Shown here: piece by piece, positions 1-8,892 of the stretch | Layout of the letters: each line of letters opens with the position of its first letter | Position numbering within the stretch: position 1 is the stretch's first letter | Source: DATBMY01 sp036554605 | Lineage (GTDB): Bacteria; Acidobacteriota; Blastocatellia; UBA7656 | Direction: 5' to 3' | DNA: 29,793 bases | NCBI GenBank assembly: GCA_036554605.1 | Contig: DATBMY010000537.1 | Location: 1 to 29,793, forward strand | Made by a program: the position numbers and the translations under genes | Notes under the pieces: generated by a model | Told to the model about the DNA's origin: nothing | Database searches by the model: none | Seen by the model: only the letters and a program-made list of their open reading frames with translations

Positions 1-29
1 GTTCGTTCATAAAAGACCACGTTACGCAT
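1..29 (-). CDS. possible start of next gene, cut by window edge
   Basis: An ATG at 27-29 on the minus strand opens a frame that runs without a stop off the left edge and begins MRNVVFYER. It lies 11 bases past the stop of the preceding glycosyltransferase gene, which fits the tight packing of the operon. No good ribosome binding site is visible in front of it, and nine residues are too few to name a family. It may simply be chance. Confidence 0.25.
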
Positions 30-40
30 CGGGAGGGGTG

Positions 41-1081
41 TCATCTCAGGCCGGCCCGCCTTGGGGCCGCAAATGCCGCTTCGCTTTCAGACTTTGCCGG
101 GACCTCCGCCGGGGAAGAGCCCTTATTGCCTTGCTCTTCCAGCCGATGGCTTTGCAGCATCCATATCTCTCGCTGGATCATGTTGCCCTGCTTGACGACA
201 ACCCCCATGACAAACAGGACGATGCCGAGGATCACAAGCGATATGGAGAGCAGGGCCGTGTAGGCCGATACCTCATGCCGGTAAAAGAGCCAGACCGCGC
301 CGATCAGGAAGATGGCTCCCAGCACGAGAAAGAAGAAGCTCATCGCCCATACGTACCTCACCGGATTGGCGAAGACGCTGAAAAGAGAGTGCGACACGAT
401 CAACCGGTTGACCTGCGAAGAGCTCTTGCGTTTGACTCGCCGGCCGTGATGCTTGTACTCCTTCCACTCAAGGACCGCCGGTATCTCGCGGATTCGGAAC
501 CCGAAGGCTATGGCCTTCAGGATCACTTCAAGGTGAAACTCTTTGCCGTCTTCAAACAACGGCAGAGACTTTATGGCCTTGCGGCGGTAGGCTCGGGTCA
601 TACCGGTGTTCATCGTCACCGCATTTAACATGCAGCTGCGAATCACACGATTGCCTATGCGGCTCAACCATACGCGCTTGAAAGGCACGTTCTTGTAGCA
701 GCCCCCCGCCAGGTGAGGGCTGGCAACGACTATGTCCACGTCCGGCCAGCCATTCATGGCCGCCACCAGTTCTTGAACGATGTTATCGCCCCACGACAGA
801 TCGATCTCGGTCGTTACGATAATATCGCCCCGAGCGGCATTGATGCCGGTCCTGAGAGCAAAGCCTCTACCCCGGTTGTAGGGGTATCCCAACACTTGCA
901 GTCGCGAGGAGTCCAGGGCAACGCGTCGCGCAATCTCCTCCGAGCCATCCGTAGAGCCGTCATTGACAACAATCAATTCCCATTCTTCACCCAGCGAGCT
1001 CAATTGTCCCAACATTTCCCTTAAGGCGTGCTCAATGATCTCCGCTTCGTTATAAAACGGACATATTACCGAAATGGTCAT
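41..1081 (-). CDS. GT2 glycosyltransferase, Dpm1-like, with C-terminal membrane helices
   Basis: A 346-residue family 2 glycosyltransferase that probably moves a sugar from a nucleotide donor to a polyprenyl phosphate or glycan acceptor at the inner face of the membrane. The GT-A fold opens with TISVICPFYNEAEII, followed by LIVVNDGSTDGS; the usual metal-binding DXD position reads TTEID. Two hydrophobic helices follow the catalytic part (from about residue 240 to 290), and the tail is polar and Ala/Glu-rich. The ATG at 1081 is preferred because GGAGGT precedes it by a few bases and the family begins there; a longer frame from 1150 would run into asnB. It is the last whole gene of the glycan operon in this window. 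Family is sure; substrate is unknown. Confidence 0.9.
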   Translation of the reverse strand: MTISVICPFYNEAEIIEHALREMLGQLSSLGEEWELIVVNDGSTDGSEEIARRVALDSSRLQVLGYPYNRGRGFALRTGINAARGDIIVTTEIDLSWGDNIVQELVAAMNGWPDVDIVVASPHLAGGCYKNVPFKRVWLSRIGNRVIRSCMLNAVTMNTGMTRAYRRKAIKSLPLFEDGKEFHLEVILKAIAFGFRIREIPAVLEWKEYKHHGRRVKRKSSSQVNRLIVSHSLFSVFANPVRYVWAMSFFFLVLGAIFLIGAVWLFYRHEVSAYTALLSISLVILGIVLFVMGVVVKQGNMIQREIWMLQSHRLEEQGNKGSSPAEVPAKSESEAAFAAPRRAGLR

Positions 1082-1110
1082 AGCCACCTCCGACAGCGCC
1101 GGATGGCCGC

Positions 1111-3027
1111 CTAAGCCGCGTCTCGCCGATCCACGGCCATCCGGAACCATAACTCCAGGGCCATTAAACTGAAGATCTGCTTGACGAATATGAACTCGCC
1201 GCCGTACATCGTCTGGCAGAGCCTTGATACGGATTCGGGGCGCAGAATGCCGCGCGCCCTCACCGATTCTTCTGAGAGAGTATCGAACATCATCTCTTGA
1301 AAAAGAGGATGGTAATAGTGCTTTTCCAAGGGAACGTAAAAGGGCATCTTTCTTCCGAACGCCAGGTCGCCGGGCAAGAATCGGCTCGCGTATTTCCTGA
1401 GGACATATTTAGATTTCCCGGCGCGGATCTTTAGCGATGGGGGAAGCCTCAGCGCATATTCCACAAGCTCGTGGTCAAGGAATGGCACGCGCCCCTCTAT
1501 GCCATGCGCCATTGACAGTTTGTCCTGCTTCATCAGTATGTCGTCTGGAAGCCAGTGCGAAAACTGCAGATGAAGGATGCGGTTGAGATACGGCGCTCTG
1601 CCTTGCAAATGGCTCTTCCCGTTCTCGGCCTCGCTTTCGGAGGCCACGCTTTTCGCGAACTCTTGCGTGTAGAGAGCAGGCGTATCGCGCTCATCAAACA
1701 GAGATATGAGATGACGGTAGGCCAGAGGCAGCTGAGCCGGCTCAAGCAGGTTGAGAAAATCGAGCACCTTCTGTTTGCCTCGCTTGCCGAGCGCCGCCGG
1801 GTAATCGAAGGCAAGGTTGATCAACGACGCCGGGGTGGCCGCAAGCGCCGGCGATAAGAGATTCTGTCTGACCACGCGAGGCACGAAGCTGGCTATCTGG
1901 TGGCCCCTCAACAGCGCCTTGTGAAACAGATACCCCCCAAGAGTTTCATCAGCCCCTTCACCCGTCAGGATCACCGTGACCTGTTTCTTCGCTTCCCGGG
2001 CGAGTTGATACATTGGGATCACAATCGGATCGCCTATTGGCTCGTCGAGGTGATGAATGACCCGAGGCAGCAGCTCGATGTCGTCGGCGCGCCAGGTGAT
2101 CTCCGTATGCTCGCACCCGAGAAGCCTGGCCGTGCGCGCCGCCTGCGCCAGCTCATCATGCTCGTAATCAAACCCCACCGTGAAAGTGCGAACCGGCCTG
2201 GAGGTGATGCGCGACATCGCGGCAACGATGGCGCTCGAATCCAGCCCTCCGCTCAAATACGCGCCAAGCGGCACCTCCGAGATTAGCTGGAGCCGTATGC
2301 TTCGCTCGAAATGCTCGGCGAAGCCTTCGAGGTATTCCTCTTCGCTCGACTCGAAAGGCCCTTCGAACTGCTCCGGCTGCCAGTACCGCTCAAAGCTCAC
2401 CTGTCCATTCTCGACTATGGCGTAACAGGCCGCCGGCAGCTTGTGAATCTCTTTAAACATCGTGCCCGGCCCCGGCACATAGCGAAGCGCGAGGTATTCG
2501 TGTATCGCGCGCGGGCTCAGAGTTGGATTCAGCCCGCTATAGCGCAGTATCGCCTTGAACTCGGAGGCAAACAGAAAGCGCCCCGAAAGATCGGCGTAAT
2601 ATAGCGGCTTTACTCCGAGACGGTCACGGGCCAGAAATAGCCGCCGCCGGCTCTTGTCATATATCGCGATAGCAAATATTCCATTCAGCTGCCGCAAGCA
2701 ATCGGGTCCCTGCTCTTCGTACAGGTGCAGGATCACCTCGGTGTCGGATTTCGTTCGAAATTCGTGGCCACGCGCGACGAGTCCCTCGCGAAGAGACAGG
2801 TAGTTATAGATTTCGCCGTTGCAGATTATCACCAGCGAGCCGTCTTCGTTTTCGATGGGCTGCTGGCCGCCCGCGACGTCTATGATGCTAAGCCGCCGAT
2901 GGCCAAGCCCCACGTCTTGCGATCTGAAGTAGCCCGAGCCGTCAGGCCCCCGGTGAGTCAGGGCCGCCGTCATGCTCTCAAGCAGGCCGTCTTCTTCGAT
3001 CCCGGTGTATCCGCAAATCCCGCACAT
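1111..3027 (-). CDS. asnB: asparagine synthase (glutamine-hydrolysing)
   Basis: A 638-residue class II glutamine amidotransferase-asparagine synthase. It begins MCGICGYTG, so Cys2 becomes the N-terminal nucleophile that frees ammonia from glutamine; the N-terminal Ntn domain covers roughly the first 210 residues. The synthetase half has the PP-loop SGGLDSSAIV near residue 260, which binds ATP, and later LTGEGADE. The start has GGAGAGG upstream and lies 2 bases beyond the stop of the heparinase-like gene, so the two are surely co-transcribed. Enzymes of this family inside exopolysaccharide loci (for example those tied to XrtA/PEP-CTERM systems) are thought to amidate a sugar acid or a peptide rather than to supply asparagine. 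That reading here is inference from context. Confidence 0.93.
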   Translation of the reverse strand: MCGICGYTGIEEDGLLESMTAALTHRGPDGSGYFRSQDVGLGHRRLSIIDVAGGQQPIENEDGSLVIICNGEIYNYLSLREGLVARGHEFRTKSDTEVILHLYEEQGPDCLRQLNGIFAIAIYDKSRRRLFLARDRLGVKPLYYADLSGRFLFASEFKAILRYSGLNPTLSPRAIHEYLALRYVPGPGTMFKEIHKLPAACYAIVENGQVSFERYWQPEQFEGPFESSEEEYLEGFAEHFERSIRLQLISEVPLGAYLSGGLDSSAIVAAMSRITSRPVRTFTVGFDYEHDELAQAARTARLLGCEHTEITWRADDIELLPRVIHHLDEPIGDPIVIPMYQLAREAKKQVTVILTGEGADETLGGYLFHKALLRGHQIASFVPRVVRQNLLSPALAATPASLINLAFDYPAALGKRGKQKVLDFLNLLEPAQLPLAYRHLISLFDERDTPALYTQEFAKSVASESEAENGKSHLQGRAPYLNRILHLQFSHWLPDDILMKQDKLSMAHGIEGRVPFLDHELVEYALRLPPSLKIRAGKSKYVLRKYASRFLPGDLAFGRKMPFYVPLEKHYYHPLFQEMMFDTLSEESVRARGILRPESVSRLCQTMYGGEFIFVKQIFSLMALELWFRMAVDRRDAA

Positions 3028-3029
3028 GC

Positions 3030-4757
3030 TCAGGCCCTCTCCTGGTCGAATCGAACGGCGCGGCGCAGTTTAATGCCCGAGCGGAGCTCTTTCGGGTCTA
3101 TATGCTCCGGCATCTCTTGTTGCGGCGCTATCGCTTCGGCAAGCTCGTTGTTGATGAAATACCTGGATGATCCCATGTGTATCGTCGTAAAAAGCTCCCC
3201 CCACTGAATGCTCTCTACGCGGTCGCCGTCCGGCCCCGACAACTGATCGCATATGCTCACGCCCCGTTCTTCGAACCGAATCGTCCTTTTCATTCGAATA
3301 TTCAGCTCGCGTTTGCGATAGATGAGCGTCTTAACGAGCCGGGCTTTGAGCCACCTTCCGAGTCCGGCCACGCGAGCGAGGCTCAAGGTAAAAAGACGGA
3401 AGGCGACAAATCTATAAGGACTCATTGTCGGGCGAGAGACTTCGAAGAACGAGCCTTCGATTTCAACGCGCTCCGGCTCGACCGCTACGGTCCGCCGATG
3501 GTCCATGTACTGAGAAGAGAGGAGCGCGCCGTCGCGCAGGCGGCCGATGTATCCGCAATCGCTATAGACCAGCTTGCGGGTCGTGCGGTCAAAGACTTTA
3601 ATGACGCCCCCCTTGGCCGTCCCTACGTGCGCATCGTAGCGGTCGCGGCGGATGCGAAGCATACCCGCCTCGGGAAACCAGGCCAGGCCAGGCTGGCTTG
3701 ACGGCTCCTCGGCCCTGACCGCGGCGTGGCCGTCACGCTCGGCGCACGCCCGGTATGCGAAGACAAGGTTGTTGAGGCAGGGGAAGTAATTATATGCATC
3801 AATACAGCGCATCCCCGCCGCTGCTCCTGTAAGCAACGACTCTCGCATTGTCTCGGCTATCCAGGCGGCCGCCGGGTGGCGGCCCGCCATCATCTCGAAT
3901 GCCGCTGGATAATAGGTCTGGGTATTACGGCTGGCATACTCCCCGCCGAGGCTGCCGTCCGGGTGCAGGAAGTGAGCCAGAAAGTTCATCGAGCGGCCCA
4001 GTGACTCTGCCAAAGACTCATCGCCGCTGAGCTGCCAGTACCGCGCCAGATAGAAACTGCCGTGCGTTTGATAGCCCGGGTCCGCGCCGCCGTACTCTTC
4101 ATACCAGCCCTCCGACGATTGCCGGGCTAATATCTTGTCGAGAAAGTAACGGCTCCGGCGCTCGAACGCATCGTCGCCCGTCACGCGGTAGACGTGATAG
4201 AGAGCCGCCGCCGCCGCCGCCAGATGATTGGATAAGAATCCATGAGTCTCGTCATTGATCGTGAGCCACCGGCCCGCGCGCCTCATCGTTTCGCGCGCGC
4301 TCGCCCGCAGGTCAGGTGCCAGGTCGCTGCCGAGAAACTCCAACGCCTCTCCGACATAAAAGGTCGTGAAGGCGGTTGCGGCAAGAGAGCGTTCAAACGG
4401 ATATGCTTCATCGAAGCTGCCGTCACTATGTTGAATCGCGGACCAGAACCGAAGCCCGCTGCCGATCCAATCGAGCAGCCGACCTTTATGATAATAGGGA
4501 TTCTGCTTCAGCTCGGTCGCGTAGAGAAAACTCATCACGCATAAGGCTTCTTGAAATCGCGCGCCGGGAAAGTCGACAAACTTCCAGCCCCAGTATGTAC
4601 GGTCGCAGCAACCGGCGGTCGGGCTGAACGACTCCCGGTCCATAAGGCTGAGCACGCGCGGCCCCTGTTCAAGGATCAGGGCCGCATACAACTCGGGAGT
4701 TGACGCCGGGCCGGCAGACCGGTCGAGTTTATAAGATTCCGCTCTTCGGGTGCTCAT
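3030..4757 (-). CDS. heparinase II/III-like or alginate lyase-like toroid protein
   Basis: A 575-residue protein without an obvious signal peptide. Residues from about 60 to 340 look like an alpha/alpha toroid of repeated aromatic helices (YWGWKFVDFPGARFQ, then GSFDEAYPFERS and TYYPAAFEMMAG). From about residue 360, starting WFPEAGMLRIRRDRYDAHVG, it resembles the beta-sandwich half of heparinase II/III and related uronic-acid polysaccharide lyases. It may cleave or edit the glycan made by this operon, or act on an intermediate. The start overlaps the end of the oxidoreductase gene by 29 bases, typical of translational coupling; no strong SD site is seen. I could not confirm catalytic Tyr/His residues, so activity is unproven. 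A glycosidase-like toroid is the main alternative. Confidence 0.7.
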   Translation of the reverse strand: MSTRRAESYKLDRSAGPASTPELYAALILEQGPRVLSLMDRESFSPTAGCCDRTYWGWKFVDFPGARFQEALCVMSFLYATELKQNPYYHKGRLLDWIGSGLRFWSAIQHSDGSFDEAYPFERSLAATAFTTFYVGEALEFLGSDLAPDLRASARETMRRAGRWLTINDETHGFLSNHLAAAAAALYHVYRVTGDDAFERRSRYFLDKILARQSSEGWYEEYGGADPGYQTHGSFYLARYWQLSGDESLAESLGRSMNFLAHFLHPDGSLGGEYASRNTQTYYPAAFEMMAGRHPAAAWIAETMRESLLTGAAAGMRCIDAYNYFPCLNNLVFAYRACAERDGHAAVRAEEPSSQPGLAWFPEAGMLRIRRDRYDAHVGTAKGGVIKVFDRTTRKLVYSDCGYIGRLRDGALLSSQYMDHRRTVAVEPERVEIEGSFFEVSRPTMSPYRFVAFRLFTLSLARVAGLGRWLKARLVKTLIYRKRELNIRMKRTIRFEERGVSICDQLSGPDGDRVESIQWGELFTTIHMGSSRYFINNELAEAIAPQQEMPEHIDPKELRSGIKLRRAVRFDQERA

Positions 4758-6909
4758 AATCTACGGGGGTGCCCAGGTCCAGACTGCGATGGACCAGAAA
4801 AGTGGTCTGCGTGACCGCCACCAGCGTGTCAAAGTCAATCGGCATGGAAGCGCCGGTCTCAACCGCCTTGATGAAAGCCGCCACCTCTTCTCTATGGCCT
4901 TTCGCCTGATTGAGCAGCCGGTGCCGGCGGCGGCGGTTTCCTTGATGAAGCGACAGGCTGCGGAAGTTATCTAGGATTGCCGTTCGCTGCCCGCCGAATA
5001 CTTCGACATACTCCTTTGGCACCGACGCGTCGCCGTTGGCAAGATAGTTGATCACGCCGATAGAACCGTCGGACATGCCGAGCGTGATGGCAACGCTGTC
5101 ACGTTCGAGCGCCGGGTGGCCGGGCCCGGCAAGCGACTGGGCAAAGATGCGCCGGGGGAGCGCCCCGGTCATATAACATATAAAGTCGACAAAGTGGCAT
5201 ACCTCGCCGATAATCCGGCCTCCTCCCTCGACGGGGTCGAAGACCCAGCTCTCCGGCGGGAAAGCGCCCGCGTTGACGCGATAGGAGATGAACTTCGGCT
5301 CGTGGCACCCGGCGAAGAACTCTTTCATCCGAGCGGCCAGCGGCGAGAAGCGACGGTTGAAGCCGACCATCAGACGCGGCGCCTGGACCGCGCGCGCGAC
5401 CGCGCACAGCTCCGCCAATGACTCGGGCGAGAGCGCGAGCGGCTTTTCAACAAAGACCGCCCTCCCGGCCCTCATCGCCTCCGCCGCAAGGTGCGCGTGC
5501 TGATTATGCCGGGTGGCAATCAAGAGGGCGTCAATCTCTTCATCGTTTATGACCTCGGACGGGTCGCTCGTGCAATAGCGTGCGCCGTAGCGCTCGGCCA
5601 CGTCTTTGCTCGTGTATCCCGACGAAGTGCAGAAGGCATGAAAGCTTGTCGATTTTTGTTTGGCGAAAGCCGGCAGCAGCACGCCTTTGGCGAATTGCCC
5701 CGCGCCGATGACGCCGAGCCTGAGCGGGCGCTTGACCGCGCGAGGCGCGGCCTCGGCCATTTCGATCCGAGATTGCCGCGGGTCGTCTCCGGCGTATTCG
5801 AGCAGAATGGCGATGGCCGGTTCTTTTCTCTCTCCCGTGACCAGTTTATAAGCGGTCTCGGCTTCCCCTATGGGGAAGCGATGAGTAATGAGCGGGGTGA
5901 CGTCCACGCCGTTTCTGGCAGCCAGTTCGAGAAACGAGAGCATATTGCGCCCTTCGGTCCAGCGAACGTAAGGGAGCGGATAATCCTGCCCGTGTATCTC
6001 GTAAGCCGGATCGTATCGCCCCGGACCATAAGACCGGCTGACTACGAGCTTGATCTCCTTCTCGAAAAAGGCTCGCCGCTCAAGATGCATCCCCACATCG
6101 CCGACGACGACTACGCGGCCTTTGAGTCGAGCAATCTCAGCCGCCAGCCGCACGGGGTCATCCGATTTAGTGGCCGCGCATATTAATACCGCGTCGGCTC
6201 CCTGCCCCGCCGTGAGCTGCGCCACCGAGCCCGCCAATAGTTTAGGATCGCTCACGCTTTGGTGCGCGCCAAGGCTTGCGGCCAGCTCGGCTTTCGCGGC
6301 GTCGAGATCGGTTACCAGCACCGTCGCGCCCGCGCAGCGCGCCAGTTGGGCGGCGATTTGACCTACCAGGCCAAGGCCGAGGACGACGACCTTCTCGCCC
6401 AGTTCAATTTCGGCCAGCCGCACTCCTTGCATGGCAATCGCGCCCAGAGTGACAAAGCAAGCGGCGTCGTAAGAGAGGCCCTCCGGTATCTTCACCGCGA
6501 GATTGCGCGGCACATAGTTGACCTCCGCGTGATTCGCATAATTCAATCCCGCGCAGGCGACTCGATCACCGACTCTAAACTCGGCGGCCTCGGCCCCCAC
6601 GGCAATCACCTCGCCCGCCGAGGAATACCCCAGAGGTATCGGCGAGCTGATCAGGTTCTTTACTACCTGATAGGTATTCCAGTAGCCCTCTTGCCTGGCC
6701 TTGTTGATCACTTTGCGGGCCAGGTCCGGGCGCGCTTTGGCCTTGCCGAGCGGCCCCTTACTGGCCAGGTCGATGACCGCTCTCTCCGTTCCAAGGCTGA
6801 TCAGGGAACGGCGCACGCGGACAAGTATCCCCTCAGGCCGCAGGGCCGGAGACGGGACCTCATCGACCCGCAGCTTGCCGCTTTTGAGATTCTGAACGAT
6901 AGCTTTCAT
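4729..6909 (-). CDS. bi-domain oxidoreductase: MDR dehydrogenase fused to Gfo/Idh/MocA
   Basis: A 726-residue fusion of two NAD(P)-dependent oxidoreductases. Residues 1 to about 375 are a medium-chain dehydrogenase/reductase with a GLGLVG nucleotide loop at 178-183. From about residue 396 comes a Gfo/Idh/MocA sugar dehydrogenase with GVIGAGQFAKG (G402, G404) and the catalytic VEKP motif (E488, K489, P490). Such fusions are known in polysaccharide loci, where they are believed to oxidise or epimerise a nucleotide sugar using a cofactor passed between halves; the exact reaction is not established. The start overlaps the end of the deacetylase gene by 50 bases. It is uncertain whether the first half binds zinc, since the usual zinc-lobe cysteines are not seen in it. 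Confidence 0.9.
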   Translation of the reverse strand: MKAIVQNLKSGKLRVDEVPSPALRPEGILVRVRRSLISLGTERAVIDLASKGPLGKAKARPDLARKVINKARQEGYWNTYQVVKNLISSPIPLGYSSAGEVIAVGAEAAEFRVGDRVACAGLNYANHAEVNYVPRNLAVKIPEGLSYDAACFVTLGAIAMQGVRLAEIELGEKVVVLGLGLVGQIAAQLARCAGATVLVTDLDAAKAELAASLGAHQSVSDPKLLAGSVAQLTAGQGADAVLICAATKSDDPVRLAAEIARLKGRVVVVGDVGMHLERRAFFEKEIKLVVSRSYGPGRYDPAYEIHGQDYPLPYVRWTEGRNMLSFLELAARNGVDVTPLITHRFPIGEAETAYKLVTGERKEPAIAILLEYAGDDPRQSRIEMAEAAPRAVKRPLRLGVIGAGQFAKGVLLPAFAKQKSTSFHAFCTSSGYTSKDVAERYGARYCTSDPSEVINDEEIDALLIATRHNQHAHLAAEAMRAGRAVFVEKPLALSPESLAELCAVARAVQAPRLMVGFNRRFSPLAARMKEFFAGCHEPKFISYRVNAGAFPPESWVFDPVEGGGRIIGEVCHFVDFICYMTGALPRRIFAQSLAGPGHPALERDSVAITLGMSDGSIGVINYLANGDASVPKEYVEVFGGQRTAILDNFRSLSLHQGNRRRRHRLLNQAKGHREEVAAFIKAVETGASMPIDFDTLVAVTQTTFLVHRSLDLGTPVDYEHPKSGIL

Positions 6910-7810
6910 TGATTTTGCTCTGCTCGGCCAGCAACTCTGTCGTCGGAACTAATCGATAGTCGCCGGCCACGATATCCAACATTCGCTCACACCGCTCGCG
7001 CTTGGCTTCGCCGCTCAGGTGCGAGAGCGTGTACAGGCGCGCCCGCCGATTGTGGAGATACTTCTCTGGCAACGGGTCGGCGAAGTCGGTCAGGTGAAAG
7101 AGCATGACGAGCGGCGCTCGCGTCCGCTGAAACGACTTCAGCCCCAGCCGGAAGTACCAAGTGCCCAGCACGAGGCTGTAGCACGGATGAAATGGCAGCG
7201 GCAGCGGGCGATGCGAAGGCAGCGGCAGCTCTAGAAGTTGATGATCCGTCAGGGGACGCTGCGGCGATGCGCTCAAGCTTTGCAGGCCGACGCTTCGAGC
7301 AAAGCTCGCGCTCGGAAAAAGCGATGAGTCGTATTCATAGCCCGCCTCCGCGATCATCTCCAGCGCCTCGCGATCAAGCGCAAAACCGGGCGCGCGAAAT
7401 CCTCGCACTTCAACTGCCAGCTCCCGCGAAAGCCGTTCCCGGCTCTCGAAAATCTCGCGGCGCTTCTCTTCGCGAGTCAGTGTCGTCAGCATCCGATGTG
7501 TGAGCGTGTGCGAGGCGATCTCGTGGCCCTGTCTTACGGCATTCCGCAGCAACTCGCGCTTGCGGCGGTCTTCGAGGTCCCGAGCAATAACGAACAGAGT
7601 ACCCTTTATGGCAGCATTGTTGAGAAAGTCGAGCGCGTTGGACAGTCCTGTTTCAAATAGCGGGTCTGAGTCGAATGAATGTGACCATCCATGCGCCGCA
7701 AAGATGGCAGAAGCGCTGTCGAGGTCGACATGGACCACAGCAGAGGGGCAAAGTTCTTCGCCGCATATCGCATCGCCTATGCGACCCGCCGAGCTATATA
7801 CGTTTCGCAT
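6860..7810 (-). CDS. polysaccharide deacetylase family protein
   Basis: A 316-residue NodB-fold (carbohydrate esterase 4-like) protein that likely removes acetyl groups from amino sugars of the glycan. Metal-binding motif 1 reads VHVDLDSAS (D29, D31) in place of the usual TFDDG, and motif 2 is SHTLTH (H101, H105). FRAPGF follows near residue 135 as the conserved Arg-Pro motif, with YEYDSSLFPS after it. No signal peptide is seen, so it may act on lipid-linked or nucleotide-linked intermediates in the cytoplasm. The ATG at 7810 lies 2 bases after the stop of the preceding gene with GGTGGG upstream; an in-frame GTG at 7825 would add five residues. One of two deacetylases in this operon. Confidence 0.85.
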   Translation of the reverse strand: MRNVYSSAGRIGDAICGEELCPSAVVHVDLDSASAIFAAHGWSHSFDSDPLFETGLSNALDFLNNAAIKGTLFVIARDLEDRRKRELLRNAVRQGHEIASHTLTHRMLTTLTREEKRREIFESRERLSRELAVEVRGFRAPGFALDREALEMIAEAGYEYDSSLFPSASFARSVGLQSLSASPQRPLTDHQLLELPLPSHRPLPLPFHPCYSLVLGTWYFRLGLKSFQRTRAPLVMLFHLTDFADPLPEKYLHNRRARLYTLSHLSGEAKRERCERMLDIVAGDYRLVPTTELLAEQSKINESYRSESQKRQAAGR

Positions 7811-7812
7811 AT

Positions 7813-8892
7813 TTAGCACACCCACCGCGTCACGTGCCGGCCAATATAGTCAACTACCGGCAAAGGAAGATTTCGCCATATAGCTTTGGCCATGGCGAAG
7901 CCTTGGAAATAACTACCCGGAACGGGCGATTTCGATTTGAGTGGGTGGACATAGAGGTAGACTTTACGAGTCACCCCATTCCAGCCTTCCTTGAACTTGA
8001 TGAGCCCGCTATCACCTACCCAGGATATGCCCCAATTGAAGCTTTGCCGTCCCTGTTGAGATGCATCCGACATAGCTTGCCAATAAAGCGCCTTGCTGAC
8101 ATGAAGTTTCCGCGCCTCGGGAGAATTGCTCGCAATACATCTGGCGAAGACCGTGTGCCCATCGTCCAGGAGGAGCAGGCCGCCGAGACAAACGCCCGAT
8201 GAAACGGCCAGCAGTAAGCGATAGCGCGAGCCCATCCAGCGGTGAATGTTCGCAAAGAGATTCCACCCGGCCTGGGGTGAGCCCATTCTCCGCCCTTCAG
8301 CCAAATAAAGGCGTTTGAATGCTCGCATGTCTTGAAGAGAGGTGCCGTCAACGATCTGCACACCCCGTTTGCTCGCATAGCGTACGAATTCTCGATGTCC
8401 TCGGAAGATCTGCTTTAACTCAAGCCCCGCAAGGGGGGTCGAGGTGGTCACCAACTGCGACTCGATCGGTAGAAACCCCATCTCTTCTAAGAACGGCGCG
8501 GGCTCACAATGTCTAATCTCGAGGTATCTGGCCCCGACCTGGCGCGCACGCTTGAGCGCGTGCTCGACCAATTGGATACGAAAAACATCACGTGTCGCCA
8601 GCGGCAATCCGCTATGAAATTGATAAGGCATTGCCACCATCTTGACCCCCAGGAGGGGGTAACGCACGGCCGTAACCGGGAAGACACCGACTATCTGCCC
8701 ACCCGCCCGCGCGACACAGTAATGGCACTGATGGCCATAGGTCTCCCGAATAACCTGGTGCCACTGCGAGGAGTGGAAGATTGTCGCCTCGCCGTGTTCG
8801 CGCAGGAATTGCCCCAGTTGGATGAAGTCACCTTCCTTCAGAAGGTCGACTCTCAGATCATTCAGAACGGCCGTTGACTGCGTGGTGCTCAT
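7813..8892 (-). CDS. FemAB-like GNAT-fold acyltransferase
   Basis: A 359-residue protein of the FemAB/lipid II glycyltransferase-like branch of the GNAT fold. Recognisable parts are IFHSSQWHQVIRETYGH near the N-terminus, ARYLEIRHCEP in the middle and, near the C-terminus, FNWGISWVGDSGLIKFKEGW, which matches the end of FemAB-type proteins linked to XrtA/PEP-CTERM exopolysaccharide loci. It probably transfers an acyl or aminoacyl group to a sugar or lipid-linked glycan. ATG at 8892 is chosen because it leaves a 35-base overlap with the aminotransferase gene; an in-frame ATG at 8940 is possible and neither has a clear SD site. Substrate is unknown. Confidence 0.82.
   Translation of the reverse strand: MSTTQSTAVLNDLRVDLLKEGDFIQLGQFLREHGEATIFHSSQWHQVIRETYGHQCHYCVARAGGQIVGVFPVTAVRYPLLGVKMVAMPYQFHSGLPLATRDVFRIQLVEHALKRARQVGARYLEIRHCEPAPFLEEMGFLPIESQLVTTSTPLAGLELKQIFRGHREFVRYASKRGVQIVDGTSLQDMRAFKRLYLAEGRRMGSPQAGWNLFANIHRWMGSRYRLLLAVSSGVCLGGLLLLDDGHTVFARCIASNSPEARKLHVSKALYWQAMSDASQQGRQSFNWGISWVGDSGLIKFKEGWNGVTRKVYLYVHPLKSKSPVPGSYFQGFAMAKAIWRNLPLPVVDYIGRHVTRWVC

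Noticed and set aside
5491..6186. Long plus-strand frame of 231 codons opposite the bi-domain oxidoreductase
   Set aside because: The minus strand here encodes a clear family protein with motifs; the plus frame has no recognisable domain, is Arg-rich and is an antisense shadow.
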